Shown: positions 10,252 to 21,674 of the stretch, one piece after another
Numbering within the stretch: the stretch's first letter is position 1
Layout of the letters: every line of letters starts with the position of its first letter
Source of the DNA: Obelidium mucronatum
Taxonomy: Eukaryota; Chytridiomycota; Chytridiomycetes; Chytridiales; Chytriomycetaceae
Assembly (NCBI GenBank): GCA_025765595.1
Contig: JAIVFH010000046.1
Span: forward strand, 186,001 to 250,000
DNA length: 64,000 nt
Reading direction: 5' to 3'
Made by a program: the position numbers and the translations under genes
Notes under the pieces: generated by a model
What the model was told of the DNA's origin: nothing
Seen by the model: only the letters and a program-made list of their open reading frames with translations
The model's database searches: none

Positions 10252-12584
10252 CTATTCATCCAAAAAGAAGTAGTTTCCTGTCAGCTTCTGTTCCTTATCC
10301 TTTACTGAGTCCATCTTGTTGATTCTTGGACGGAAGTTTGTGGGGTCACGACGGAAGGTGATTTCCAGCATCTCCAAGAACTTGTTCATACCACCCAACA
10401 AAGCTTCAGGGCTATTAAAAAAGAATTTAATTTCAGAAACTCTAATTGATACTTGAAAACACCTTTTTTACCTGTGAGCAACAGCCTTAACAGAAGGAGT
10501 ACCATCGTACACAATAACACGATCAGCCAAGTAAGTAGCCATGATAAAATCGTGCTCGACAATAAACGCAGTCTTTTGAGAGTGGAAGATGAACTTTTTG
10601 ATAACCTTGGCGGCAATAATACGTTGCTCAGAGTCCAAGTACGCTGACGGTTCGTCAATCAAATAGATATCGGCGGGAGTTCCCAAACAAATGACAATGG
10701 CAACACGTTGAAGTTCTCCTCCAGACAAATCCGTCACGTTTTGGTCGATAATGTTTTCGATTTGAAGGGGCTTGACGACGTCAGTTTGGAACTGTTGGTG
10801 CATAAACGCAGCCTTGATCTTTTTGAGAAGGAGCATTCGTACAGTTCCTGGGAATTTGGGGGCAATCTTTTGGGGTTTGTAAGAAACGTTGAGTTCTGGC
10901 ATATAGTCGCTGGTTTCATCTGGTGGCAAGAGACCAGCCAACATACGAATGAAAGTAGTCTAAGGCAGAGGAAGGAAGGTTATGATTTGTGCATGTTTGA
11001 AATGAAACAAGCCTCCCACCTTTCCAGTTCCGTTCTCTCCCAACATGACAATGATTTCAGAATCAGTGAATCCTCCCTCCTTAACAGTCAAGTGGAAACC
11101 TCCCAAATCCTTGGTCATTTCAGGGTACCGGAAACGTCTGTGCTTATCGATTTCCTTCTCCTCAGCAGTTTCAGCCAATCGGAAGGTCAAACTTTCATCA
11201 CGGAAACGCAAGTTTTCGGTTGGGACTTTACCGTCCAAGAAAATGTTGATTCCTTCACGGACAGAGAAAGGAAGAGTGACAACACCATAGACAGAAGGCA
11301 TTCCGTAAAGAACGCAAATATAGTCGGAGAGGTAGTCAAGAACAGACAAATCGTGCTCGACGACAATAACGTAGGTGGTTGGTCCAAGTAGGGAGCGAAT
11401 GACCTTGGCGGCCTTCAAACGCTGCTTCACATCCAAATAAGAAGATGGCTCATCGAACATATAGCTAAGAGGATATAAAAAACCATTCAACCGACATAGG
11501 CGATTCAAAGTGAGATAATATTTACATGTCGGCTTGCAAGATGGCGGCAAACCCAATAGCGAAACGCTGCAACTCTCCTCCGGAAAGGTTTTCGACGTCA
11601 CGATCCAAAACTCCACGAAGATCTGAGGTGCGTGATTTGTGAGTGGAATCAACAAAACTGGGGCTTTACATACCGAGGTTTTCAATCATTTCCTCCAAGT
11701 TGTTTCTCTCCACTTTTTTGTCAAGCAAGTCCTTGACAGTTCCTTTAACAGCCTTTGGAATCGAGTCAACATATTGTGGTTTAATGACTGCTCTCAAGTT
11801 GTCTTCCAAGATTTTGGTAAAGTAGTTTTGCAATTCATTTCCACGAAAGTATTTGAGAATGTCTTCCCATTCAGGTGGTTCCTGTTTTGTAATTGAAGTG
11901 AGAACTTTGGTGCCTTCCCTGAATATCGCTCCATTATACCGCAAAACGACCCAAATTTGGCTTGACTTTACCAGCCAGAATCTTCAAAGCAGTACTTTTA
12001 CCAATACCGTTGGTTCTATTGATGGAAATAGTAAGACTTGACCACCCCCTGCCCACAACATCAGCACGTACCCGACGAGACCCAACACTTGACCTGGTCT
12101 TGGCACAGGCAATCTGTGCAACTTAAAAGAGTTTGCACTGTATCTGTGAGTGACTTCCTTCTCCAAGTTTGTTGGCAAGTTGATGATGTGAATGGCTTCG
12201 AAAGGACACTTTTTGACACAGATTCCGCATCCGATACACAATTCTTCAGAGAGAAATGCAATCTTTGAGTTCACGGCCACTTCGATACAAAGCTTTCCTG
12301 TTGAAGTTCAACACGAACAATTGCGATTGCGTTGGTTGTTGATGGAGTCAAAAGTACACGCTGATGGCCATACCCATTCTCACGACGGGACAGCCCTTTT
12401 TACATTCGTGTCTGCACTTCTTTGGCTTGCATTTGTCGGCATTGACGATGGCTGCGTTGTTTCGGGTGTTAGAGCACAATTGACAACTTAAGCTGATCGA
12501 CAAAGGCTTCACAGTCTTTTGATCCTTGGAGACTTTTGAGATCAAATAAAGCAACGCACCAATTCGAGTCAGTTTGTCACTCAT
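10252..12584 (-). CDS. RLI1: ABCE1/RLI1, iron-sulphur ribosome-recycling ATPase
   Basis: It splits ribosomes after termination and acts in the cytoplasm. The N-terminus has two ferredoxin-like clusters: [19 protein letters not shown] and [17 protein letters not shown]. Two ABC domains follow. The first has Walker [14 protein letters not shown], signature [10 protein letters not shown] and Walker [12 protein letters not shown]. The second has [23 protein letters not shown] and [13 protein letters not shown]. The protein ends NYFFLDE as in other species. Several small introns are needed (after TRI, after VVRM, inside the first Walker A region, and others), and all join in frame with no lesion. 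The likely start is MSDKLTRI at 12584; an in-frame ATG lies nine bases upstream. It shares a 105-bp divergent promoter with the gene at 12690. Confidence 0.95.
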
Positions 12585-12689
12585 TTGCTGCAAAGTCAGA
12601 ACGAGGCTCGAATTTGTTGACTGAAAAAGAAAAAAAAGAACTTTGATACACAGTCACCTAACACACAAGTTACTTATTTGTCCTGGAAC
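12585..12689. promoter_or_regulatory. Shared divergent promoter, ABCE1 and unknown gene
   Basis: Only 105 bp separate the start codon of ABCE1 (minus) from the ATG of the gene at 12690 (plus), so promoters and leaders of both must lie here. No specific site was recognised. Confidence 0.5.
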
Positions 12690-13730
12690 ATGTCTCGACG
12701 CGCCTTGTTTGAGTTCGTGAAAGCAAAAGAATCAACGCTTAGCCAAGAAGATCAAAGCTGCAAAGCTGTTGAGGATGTGCTGCAAATGTATACTCTGATG
12801 CAGGAGGAGTCCAAAGAGTCAAGTTTGGTTTCTGAACCAATCAGGAAAATATGCAACGAATCTTGTCAAACACTGCCAATTCATGAATTTGTCCTCAAAA
12901 CAGAGCAAGAAAACAACATGATTGAGCGAACCATTAGAGATGCACGAATTAGCCACGACAAAGATGGCTTTAAATGCCAAGAGTTATCCGAAAGAGCGCA
13001 CTTTCTCTTCTGCTGCATGGGAAGCAAATGGGATTACACCAACATATTCTCAACAACCTGTGATACGAGTACGGAGGAGAAAGCTACGAGAAGTTGAACA
13101 GCTGACACAACCATTAGAGACTTTCGAAAAGTGTCTAGAACGTGAAGTAAATGGAAGCACGTCGCGATTCGTCGAAGTACTACTGTCTGACGGCCCACCA
13201 CATACGCTCACGGAGTTTCCTGCAATTGACAATGTACTTTCAAAGTATCTGAAGAACAGGATAACTGAAACTGATGAGTCTGTCGCGCCTTCCGCCGAAC
13301 CTATGACAGACTATCGATTTTTCCAATGAAACCATAGAATGCCATGGACTTGAAGTAGGTTATTGAGCTGGCATCACCGGTATCAGATCTGAAGCAAGAA
13401 AAGGATGAGTTTCCGGTACATTGCATAGCCTACAAGAAGGGAATATTATCGCGAACTTCAGCATTACCTTCAAGGCAGCTGAATTGGACTCCTTCTGAAG
13501 ACACAGTTTCAACATCTTCTCATCATTTGAAACCAATCTTAACCAAACCTGAACAACCCTCAAAACACTGTAAATGGAAACAACGACTGTCCCTCAAAGA
13601 AACGATACACCTCCTGAAATACAAAGAGGCCGAAGGAAGCTCTTCAGCAAGTTACTTGCACAAGGATCTGGTTCAGTATTGGCTTAAATCGCGAGGGCGA
13701 GAAATATGCGCGTCAGAAGGGCAAATATGA
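12690..13730 (+). CDS. Unrecognised protein, coding frame interrupted by indels
   Basis: Coding sense runs through three frames: 12690 to about 12980 (starting MSRRALFEFVKAKESTLS), then to about 13325 (including ERTFSSAAWEANGITPTYSQ), then about 13355 to the stop at 13728 (including VIELASPVSDLKQEKDE). The switches fit single-base changes: in the T5 run at about 13318-13322, a doubled G near 13354 (LEVVIELASP when corrected) and one near 12975. The joined product would be about 340 residues, Ser/Glu/Lys-rich and mostly hydrophilic, with no domain I recognise. Downstream to 13850 further Lys-rich coding-like sequence (EKYARQKGKYELAKQYQ) may belong to the same gene. Confidence 0.5.
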
Positions 13731-13892
13731 GTTGGCAAAGCAGTATCAAGTTGTTCGGAAAGCCGCGAAATGCTTAATTTATTGGCAAATATCTCTCACA
13801 TTGGGGAAGAAATAAACGAGTAACTATACTATGTATTTTTTATCCACTGCTAGGTTGATTGCGAGAGAGAAATTGCGAGCATCCCCACTTAT

Positions 13893-15740
13893 TTACTGAA
13901 TATGCCCAATTTTCTTCAACAATCTCTCCAAACCATCCAGCCCAGTCTTGAGTTCGTCCATTGCAGGACCAAATGACAATCGTATGAAACCCTGGTATCG
14001 CGATTGAACCAGGTCACGCCTCTTTCCTGGATTAATGTCAAAGAATATTCCTGGTACACAGATCATTTTTTCATCCAAACAGGCTTCAAAAAACGTGAGA
14101 CCGTTACAATATGGCTGCAGCAAAAGAAAATTGTTCAATATATGAAAGGGGATGTTTCCAAAAAAGAGGAATACCTCAGGAAGTGGACTCAAATCCAACC
14201 ATATGTAAAATGTCGCCATCGGAGGAACAGTTACTGGAATATTCAATTTTTGCAATCGATCCATGACATATTCCTTCTTTTCGAGAAAGTGCTTTTGTAA
14301 TGCAACTGCATCTGCATGAGCGCGTTTGGGTTCCAGCATGGCAATAGCCGCTTGTTGAAGAGGATGATTCGCACCACCTTCCAGAAAACTACCGCTTGAT
14401 GCCATGGAAGATATGTACTCCTTAGGTCCAACAATCCAACAAACTCTCCATCCTGGAAGCCGGAAGTTCTTATTTTTATTTGGATTCAGTCAGATTTCAA
14501 CATCTCATAAGGATCAATTCAAAAACACACCTTAGTAAGACCATCAATAATAACGACAGGATCTACATTCACATTATCAACGTATTTCGCTGATGAAACC
14601 GTTGTTCCAAGAGCATCAGGATGTGTGTAAATGTAACTCGAGTAAAATTCATCCAGAACGAGTGTTGTTCTTGTGGTTCTACACACGTTGACCCATTCGC
14701 GGAGTTCATCTCCTTCTACAAGTTGACCTGTTGGATTTGATGGGTTTGATGAAACGACAACGCCAAGACCTGTTTTTAATTGATAAGAAAACGAATACAA
14801 AAACAAGCAGTATTGAAGATTCTAAACAAAACCAACCTCGATCTTGAATCTCATTGTACAATCTCTTTGGACTAATACGGTATTTCGACTCCTTATCTAA
14901 AGGAGTTGGAATCGGAACCATTCTCTTGAAAATATTCAATAGCGCTTCATAGGCAGCTTTTTTTTTGGAGAGAAAGGTTTAGCTTTCGCATTACTCAAGA
15001 AAACAACTCAACTGTACTCAGGCAAAAAGAACCCAACATTTGCATCTCCAATCGAGGCAGCCATTCGAGTTAATCCCGCACGACCTCCTGGAACAATGCA
15101 AACGTTTTCCCATGTGTATTTCGAAGTTCGGTTTTGTCGGTATCGTTCATTGTACAAGTTTGCAACTGCCTCACGAAGCGTTTTCAGTCCAGCGACAGGC
15201 GCATACTAAATATGAAGTAGAAATAGGAAGAGCGCAAAGTAAAACGAGAATTAAATGAGAGTGTTATTCTTTGTTTTTAATAAAGCGGAAAGGATTTCAA
15301 AAAACCTCAAATTGGTCCTCCTTCATTGTAATCGTCAATGGTCGTTCAGGTGCGTCTGGAATTTTCCCCACTTCTGGCGCACCTTGTCCAAAGTTTCCCC
15401 ATGTTTTATCTCCATACTTCCACCCTTTAGCAGCAGCGCGTTCCATGACGTAGATGACACCTGTTGTTGGGGGGTGTTCGAATCCAGGCGTTCCCATATC
15501 AGCTTCTGTTGGACTCGTTTCGTCGAGATGCAGGCTTGACATTCGACTCGTGCTGCGGTGCTGGTTGCCCTTGGCGGCACGCAGGTGGCTTGAGAAGGGT
15601 TACACAAGGTTTTTCAGCGTGAAAATTGTATTGGGTACAAGAACAAACTATCAAGCAAACCTGTGCGCCTCTGCATAATCAGCTTCGCGTTTTTGTTGGA
15701 GAGCAGCTGCTACGGCGGACTTCCAATCGGGTTTTCCCAT
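13893..15740 (-). CDS. Class I/II PLP-dependent aminotransferase
   Basis: A fold-type I aminotransferase. The start at 15740 reads MGKPDWKSAVAAALQQKREA. Conserved blocks follow: GAPEVGKIPD, YAPVAGLKTLREAVANLYN, VSSNPSNPTGQ (cofactor-contacting NPxNPTG), LVLDEFYSSYIY (the Asp that pairs with the pyridine N), VIIDGLTK with the candidate Schiff-base Lys just before an intron, and then NFRLPGWRVCW. The C-terminal domain ends FIRLSFGPAMDELKTGLDGL with a carboxylate-binding Arg. Several introns interrupt it. The amino-acid substrate cannot be told from sequence. It lies tail-to-head with the next PLP enzyme, but a common pathway is only a guess. Confidence 0.85.
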
Positions 15741-15905
15741 GTCTGTTTTTTTTTCACAAAGAACTTTTTGTTCCAGAAGCATCAGAAACGATTTGGTTGA
15801 CGTGATTTTTGATATGATTTCCTTTTATACGTATATTCCAAGTAGATAACCAGTAAAACTACTCAGATTAAGATCACTAATCAAAAATTCCATTCAATTA
15901 TTTTT

Positions 15906-17789
15906 TTAGAGTTTCGACTCTTGAGTGGTGGATTTTGAGTAAATCGTCTTCACAGCACTTTCAATAACCCCAATAACCTTCCGCACGTTACAATTTGCAG
16001 CAAAACTCAATCTCGTTAATTCAACACCTCCGACAAGCTGTTTGGCTTTATCCTCCTCTTTAATCGCCCCTTGTGTTGAGGTTGCAGGAACCGTAGCATA
16101 CACCAGCCCATTATCCTGACCAAACGACACGCACGGTTTAAAAAGCCTCCGCTCTACAGTCAAAAGATCCACAAACCGTTGCGCTAATGCCTTATTCACT
16201 TCTGCAGGGACACCATTCAACGGCGGGAGGTTGAAGGAAAACGTACTCGTTGTGAACCCTTCGGCTGCTTGCTCAGGAGTAACAAAAGCCAGCTCCATGG
16301 AGTAACCATTTGCATATTGCGAAACTGCTCGAGTGAGTGCGGTCCCGACTGCAGCTGCAACAATGTAGGCCTTGTCACAACGGGATTCTACGCCTACGTG
16401 GTTTTGAGTAAGTCTCCAGATTTGGTCTTTTTTCGCAGTTGTGTCGAGGAGAGCTGCCGTTGATCTGACTTGCTCCAAGAGGGCTCGCGATTTGGGGGAC
16501 GTAGAGTCAGCGACAATCGCTCCTGCCGTCGTGTATCCACGAGACACGCTTTTACTCATACTGATAAAGACCATAGAAGTCACATCTGGAGTAGAAACAT
16601 TCGAGCTGCTGGAAATCTTTTTGATGACTTGAGAGGCTGGGGCAAATGTAGTGTCTACAAGAAGGAGAACTTGTTTTCCAGTGGTTTTCGCGTACGATTG
16701 CAAGAGTTGCGCGAGTGCTGGCATGTTGGGGACTTTCATGTCTGGATTTGTAGGGATTTCAACAAAGAGGACTGTGGTCGGGGTTTTGGCAGTTTTGGTG
16801 AGTATGGCAAGTGCGTTTTCGATGGCAGTTGAAATGTCGTTCTTCCCAGTAATATCGAATGTAGACTTTGTAAATTTAGCGGGCGAATTTCCGGTCGTGC
16901 GACTTGCGAATATATCAGTCAGCTGAGATGAGCCTCCGTAAGCCGTTGAAGCCATCAGAATGTCTGCGCCTCCAGTTTTAAGCAAACCAAGCCAAAGAGA
17001 ACACACAGCAGGCAGCCCAGCAGTGAAAATAACAGGATTGGCTGTTGTGTCGACGGTTGTTCCAGACATTGTTTGCAGATGCTCATAAAACTCAGCAACG
17101 CTGGCCGGAGTTGAGGCTTCCAGGTCAGCAGTTATCTTTACACCCGCAATACGCTGCAATATGCGTTCACAAGCTGGAGTAGTGAGCGGAGTGCTCAACC
17201 GCTTCCGAATAACCAAGATATCATCTGGGTTGATTCTGTTTGTGTGAATATACAGCACGGACTGTGACACAACCGCATCAGGTTGCGGGGTAGTTTTAGA
17301 AAGAGTTTCTTGCAAAGCAATCACGATTTTCCCAGGGTGGGATTTTGCTTCGCCTTGTTCAACAATGAAGTTTGCCCCCAAAAGCTTGAGGGTTGAAATA
17401 TCAGCAGCAGTGAAAGGACTCTTGACGCCTTTGGGAAGCTGGATGACAACAGGTTCTTTTGCCGTCAAAAGCACAGATATGAATGGCATCGTTGTGGAAC
17501 CAAACGAAAACACGTTCTTGACAGGGAGTTTTGCAGCTGAGGCAAGGACCAGTTCGAGGAGCACAGACATGTTTGATGAAACACGGAGATAGTCTTCTGC
17601 AGTTCCAAGAGCAATCAGATCGGCTTCGGTTACTGTTGTTTTGGTCTTTGATGAGGTAGTGAGCGCAGTGATTCTCGACGCAAACTCTTCACGCCCCAAA
17701 AGCGCAGTGTTTGCAAAAGTAGTTCCGCGCCATTCAGAAGGAATATTGGCCAGGATCGAAGGGAGGAAGGCAAGGACGTTGGTGGCCAT
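15906..17789 (-). CDS. Cys/Met-metabolism PLP enzyme-like protein, 627 aa, intronless
   Basis: One uninterrupted frame of 627 residues. The middle resembles the cystathionine gamma-synthase family: TVLFVEIPTNPDMKVPNM (the EIPTNP block) and LLLVDTTFAP (the cofactor-binding Asp). The Schiff-base region reads VFISMSKSVSRGYTTAGA, where SMSKSVSRG replaces the usual STKYxxGHSD. About 200 residues precede the usual start of the family domain. Typical family enzymes are about 400 residues, so this is an enlarged and diverged member; catalytic activity and substrate are uncertain. Absence of introns is unusual here, though not unique (the RNase III and ankyrin genes are also intronless). Confidence 0.75.
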   Translation of the reverse strand: MATNVLAFLPSILANIPSEWRGTTFANTALLGREEFASRITALTTSSKTKTTVTEADLIALGTAEDYLRVSSNMSVLLELVLASAAKLPVKNVFSFGSTTMPFISVLLTAKEPVVIQLPKGVKSPFTAADISTLKLLGANFIVEQGEAKSHPGKIVIALQETLSKTTPQPDAVVSQSVLYIHTNRINPDDILVIRKRLSTPLTTPACERILQRIAGVKITADLEASTPASVAEFYEHLQTMSGTTVDTTANPVIFTAGLPAVCSLWLGLLKTGGADILMASTAYGGSSQLTDIFASRTTGNSPAKFTKSTFDITGKNDISTAIENALAILTKTAKTPTTVLFVEIPTNPDMKVPNMPALAQLLQSYAKTTGKQVLLLVDTTFAPASQVIKKISSSSNVSTPDVTSMVFISMSKSVSRGYTTAGAIVADSTSPKSRALLEQVRSTAALLDTTAKKDQIWRLTQNHVGVESRCDKAYIVAAAVGTALTRAVSQYANGYSMELAFVTPEQAAEGFTTSTFSFNLPPLNGVPAEVNKALAQRFVDLLTVERRLFKPCVSFGQDNGLVYATVPATSTQGAIKEEDKAKQLVGGVELTRLSFAANCNVRKVIGVIESAVKTIYSKSTTQESKL

Positions 17790-18349
17790 TTTTGGAGTTG
17801 AATTTCATTCAATTCGTGTTTTGGGGAGATTCAAGACAATGCGGGAGATCCAAGAATAATCAACGATCACGCAATTGACAACATGCATTAGACTTTTACT
17901 GAAACACTTGATAAAACTCCTACGTAATGGACTATTTGATTTTACCAACCTTCTTTTTGCAAAGACCTCCCCAGGAAATCCAACTTTCGAATTGAGCTAC
18001 CTCTGTGTTATTCCAGATTATTCCCACGTTTCGCGAGCCGCTGAAGATTCTCCGGAGTTGAATACAAGAATTATATCTCCACGATTTCACAATGTTCCAG
18101 TGGCTTTCGAACAAATAAATGTGATATGGTTGTCTTCAGCACCGCTGCACCAGACACTGGAGCCTCCAATTGGTCTCAAGACTTCAAAATGTCCTAGCGG
18201 CATTGCTTATCTTGTCTCGGGCGGATGCAGAGCCTTCGGCAGGCACCAGGAGGTTTGAGGTGAGTCATTTGATGTTGGTAGATCTGGAAATCTACCAATC
18301 CAAAATTTTCAGTCCGCCCCCCCTGCAATTATATCTCCACGATTTCACA
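17790..18349. other. Intergenic region with duplicated gene-start sequence
   Basis: No intact gene. The stretch contains a first copy (18069-18105) of the 37-bp sequence that spans the start codon of the GTPase gene at 18350. In that copy the reading frame ends after eight codons. This suggests a partial tandem duplication of the 5' end of the gene. Confidence 0.5.
18069..18105 (+). repeat. 37-bp direct repeat, copy 1
   Basis: Identical over 37 bp to 18327-18363, starting aattatatctccacg and ending ttccagtggct. Confidence 0.9.
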
Positions 18350-18363
18350 ATGTTCCAGTGGCT
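18327..18363 (+). repeat. 37-bp direct repeat, copy 2, spanning the GTPase start codon
   Basis: Second copy, 258 bp downstream of the first. It contains the ATG at 18350. Confidence 0.9.
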
Positions 18364-20290
18364 GTCAACCTCTAGCTTGTCCTCACAGCCAAACAACAGC
18401 AGCGACTCTGACTGGTTTTCAGCAATTGATTCCTCAGAGCAGATTGTTGAAACATCCAACTCGTCAGTGTTTTCCCGTGGTTTCAAAGCCCAGTTTGTCG
18501 AACAGTTGGCAGTCTGTGTCGAAGATTTTAAGCTGAAAACAAACAAAGACTCTGCGGCCGCTGAAGACAGCAAAATTGCTCAGATTGTTGGTGCCCCGCT
18601 TGGCGTCGTTATTGCAGGTTTGGTGTTTCTGATGATAAAAACACTAAACATCCACCGAAGGCCACGCTGGACTCGGAAAGAGTTCTCTCGTAAATGCAGT
18701 CTTTAAAGTGAATGTGGCTGAGGCTGGGGGAGGGCGGCCCGTGACTGCAGTTGCCACTGCATACAACGATCCTACTGGTTTTGCAAGAATCATCGACACG
18801 CCTGGCTTCAATCCTGCATTCAAAGCAGAAGACTTTGTTCGCTTTGTTTCAGCGGATCAAAATGTAGATGCAACACTGCCACACTTTGACATGGTGTGGT
18901 ACTTTGTCGACAGAATTCACGAAGACGATGAGATTGTACTGGCGGCCCTTCTCAAGCAGCAAATTCCCTTTCTCGTTATCATATCGAAATGCGATGCAAA
19001 AGACGAAGTTGAAATTTATTCAATCAGATCTCAGATCCACTCAATTTTGACACCAGCAGATTCAATACCCACCACGCATCTTCCACTTCATCAAGGCGAT
19101 TCTGCAATTGATTCTCTTATTCATTCTCTTGAGCTTGATTCCGCAATTCGTGGCTGGGATATTGTGGAGCTACGGAATCCACCACAATCAACGTCTGGGA
19201 TGAAATGCCCCGTTTGCGGATCTGTTCAGGCTATTCTTCGTCCATTAGATTGTTGGTATGTGGAGGTTTTTCAATCTCATGGTATCTTCAAGAGCTCTCT
19301 TAATTTGACACAATTAAAGGAACGTGTGGTACTGTCAAACTTCCAACTGTACTTTCTCCAAAGAACTGCACTTGAAAATCCAAGACATTCGATCCCTTCG
19401 TGATTCTCTCAGTCACCTCACTGGATCACTCACTGCCCTCCTCACCAACATTCCACATCGCCGATTCCGTTTAGCCCACCTCCAAACCGACAACAGCACA
19501 CACCTCACCCAAATAGCAATCAAAATCGTGGCGACTGCTACGCTAACAGCAGCAGGAATCGGTGCCGCCCCGATCCCCTTCGCAGACATGCCCTTCCTGT
19601 TGGCAACACAAACAACAATGATCCTCAGTGTCTGCCGCGTTTTTGAAATCCCTGCTTTATTGGACCCAATGCTGTATCTAAGTATTTTGGCCGCCAGTCC
19701 GTTCCCATTTCTTGGCATCTTGTGTGCAGGCGCTGTAAAGACGATTCCAGGTGTCGGGAGTGTGGCAGCAGGAGTTATAGAGGCTCCCATTGCGGGAGGT
19801 ATGACTCTTGCCATGGGTATTGCGGTTTTACAAACATGTGTGGGTATTTATAAGTCACGGTTGGAGGAGAGGTTTCCTTTGGGAGATGCTGGTGCTACCC
19901 AGGATCGCCTAACGGCCCCGAAAGAGTTCAAGTTTGATGCAAATGTGCAAAAAAAGGTTCAAGGGAATTTGAAGGGTACTGTGGAATGGGTCAAGAAGGC
20001 TGCGATGGGAGGTGGGTTCACGGAAAAAAGCAGTAGGTGAGCACATTCGGATGGCGGTTGTTGTTGATAATGGACGTGATCGAAAAAGCGTAGCAGAGGT
20101 TCCTATGCTTGAATTTGATAGAGGGGGTGCGTTGGAGACGGATGACGAAATTGAGGCTGATGTTGTTGATGTTGAAGCACTTGCTCAACGTGTAAAGGAG
20201 CGGAATGTTCAGCCTGAGGAAGTTGTTCAGGCTTTGTTGATTCAGTCTACTGGTAAGGCCGCTATTGCTTCTGAGAGCAAGCAAAAATAA
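18350..20290 (+). CDS. GTPase with DUF697-like hydrophobic C-terminal domain
   Basis: A TRAFAC-type G domain is visible: P-loop GHAGLGKSSLVNAVF (~18660), PVTAV (G2), IIDTPGF (G3) and VIISKCDA (G4-like, SKCD). A CPVCG motif near 19206 and a following CGT suggest a small zinc-binding insert. The C-terminal half has a long Ala/Gly/Ile/Leu-rich region (IAIKIVATATLTAAGIGAAP...) with several membrane-length stretches, as in DUF697 proteins, and then an acidic tail to 20290. Three indels break the frame: about 18655 just before the P-loop, 19370-19371, and in the A6 at 20024-20029. The start is set by MFQWLSTSSLS. Membrane association is inferred; the cellular role is unknown. Confidence 0.72.
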
Positions 20291-20302
20291 AACGTTTGTC
20301 AA

Positions 20303-21553
20303 ATGATTGAAACACTTCCACGAGAGCTCATTGAAGCCATTCTGATACACCTTCCGCTTGATTCAAACCTGGATTCAGTTGCCTTTGCATCAAAAAGGAT
20401 TCTGGCCGAGAGTTTGTTCCGCATTGAGTTTGCATACACCCACACGAGCCATCAGCTCTGCGTCTGTTCCTCCCAAGAAGATTTTGAAAACTATCTTCAC
20501 AAGCTCCGAAAAATTAAATGGCAAGGTGTTCCTTGCAGCTACCAAGCGCTCATTTACTGTGGTGTCCCTTTGATGCATGACGTCTCGAATCGTCGTCATC
20601 GGAACCACTTCCAAGGCTTGCCTGCTGCAAAGGGCTTTGATTTCGTACAAAAGATTGCTTCTTATTGCTGGTATGGCTGGAGTTCCAAACAAGATACAGC
20701 TTGTACTGCCGCTTATCTGGGACACACGGCAGTTCTCCAATTCCTTGTGGAACACACAAAAAGTATGTACGTGCTCGTAGCGAATGACTATGCAACCATT
20801 CAAATTGCCTCCGAAAGGGGCCACGTTTCAGTTGTAAAGTTGCTTCTTGACTCTGGAGTCGTACAATCATGGGCAAGCCGCAATATTGCCATCAGAAAGG
20901 CCTCAGAGAACGGACACGAAGATGTTGTTAAACTTCTTCTCGATGATGGAGCTGCAGATCCTGAAGCATGTGATGACTATGCCATTGGGAAAGCTGCAAA
21001 AAACGGACACGCTGGCGTTGTCAACCTTCTAGTTGGAATTCCTTGGGTGAATCCCGCTGCTCATGGAAATTACGCAATTCGATTTGCATCGGAAAGGGGC
21101 CATGTTTCTGTCGTCAAGATTCTTCTTGACTCTGGTAGAGTACATCCAAATGCCTGGAGGGACTATCCCATCAGACTGGCCTCTGAAAATGGTCATGCTT
21201 CTGTTGTAAAGCTTCTTCTTGAATCTAAAAATGTGGATCCAGGAGCGGATTTAGATTATGCCATACGAAAAGCATCTGAGAATGGGCACGAAGCTGTCGT
21301 GAAGCTTCTCTTGAAATCCCCGAAAGTGGATCCGGCAGCGTGGAATAATTGGCCCGTTCGAGTTGCTTCTCGAAATGGTCATGCAGCGGTTGTCAAGCTG
21401 CTGCTTAAAACGGGGAAAGTGAATCCAATCGCTGATTTCCAGTGTTGTCGTGATATCGCAAGAAACAAAGGGCATACATCTGTAGTCCTAGTTCTTTCTG
21501 AATATTACACAAAGCATCAAATCGATCGTTGGTCGTTTTTAAAGAAAGAATAA
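20303..21553 (+). CDS. F-box-like/ankyrin repeat protein, intact
   Basis: 416 residues in one exon. The N-terminus (LPRELIEAILIHLPLDSN) is F-box-like. The segment FQGLPAAKGFDFVQKIASY corresponds to the linker of the 2835-4137 gene, and about eight ankyrin repeats follow (for example AIRKASENGHEDVVKLLLDD and PIRLASENGHASVVKLLLES). Its ATG is only 12 bp after the GTPase stop. It is the best-preserved of the family in this window and is a useful reference for spotting breaks in the others. An SCF-adaptor role is inferred from architecture only. Confidence 0.88.
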   Translation: MIETLPRELIEAILIHLPLDSNLDSVAFASKRILAESLFRIEFAYTHTSHQLCVCSSQEDFENYLHKLRKIKWQGVPCSYQALIYCGVPLMHDVSNRRHRNHFQGLPAAKGFDFVQKIASYCWYGWSSKQDTACTAAYLGHTAVLQFLVEHTKSMYVLVANDYATIQIASERGHVSVVKLLLDSGVVQSWASRNIAIRKASENGHEDVVKLLLDDGAADPEACDDYAIGKAAKNGHAGVVNLLVGIPWVNPAAHGNYAIRFASERGHVSVVKILLDSGRVHPNAWRDYPIRLASENGHASVVKLLLESKNVDPGADLDYAIRKASENGHEAVVKLLLKSPKVDPAAWNNWPVRVASRNGHAAVVKLLLKTGKVNPIADFQCCRDIARNKGHTSVVLVLSEYYTKHQIDRWSFLKKE

Positions 21554-21674
21554 TATTATAATACACACCTGCAGCATCCTTTGAATCTTCTTCCCATACT
21601 GAAAGCTTATTATATCAAATGTCTTTCTACCATTGGCGTGTGCGAAGATCTTCCATAACTTAAAACTCTTTCAA

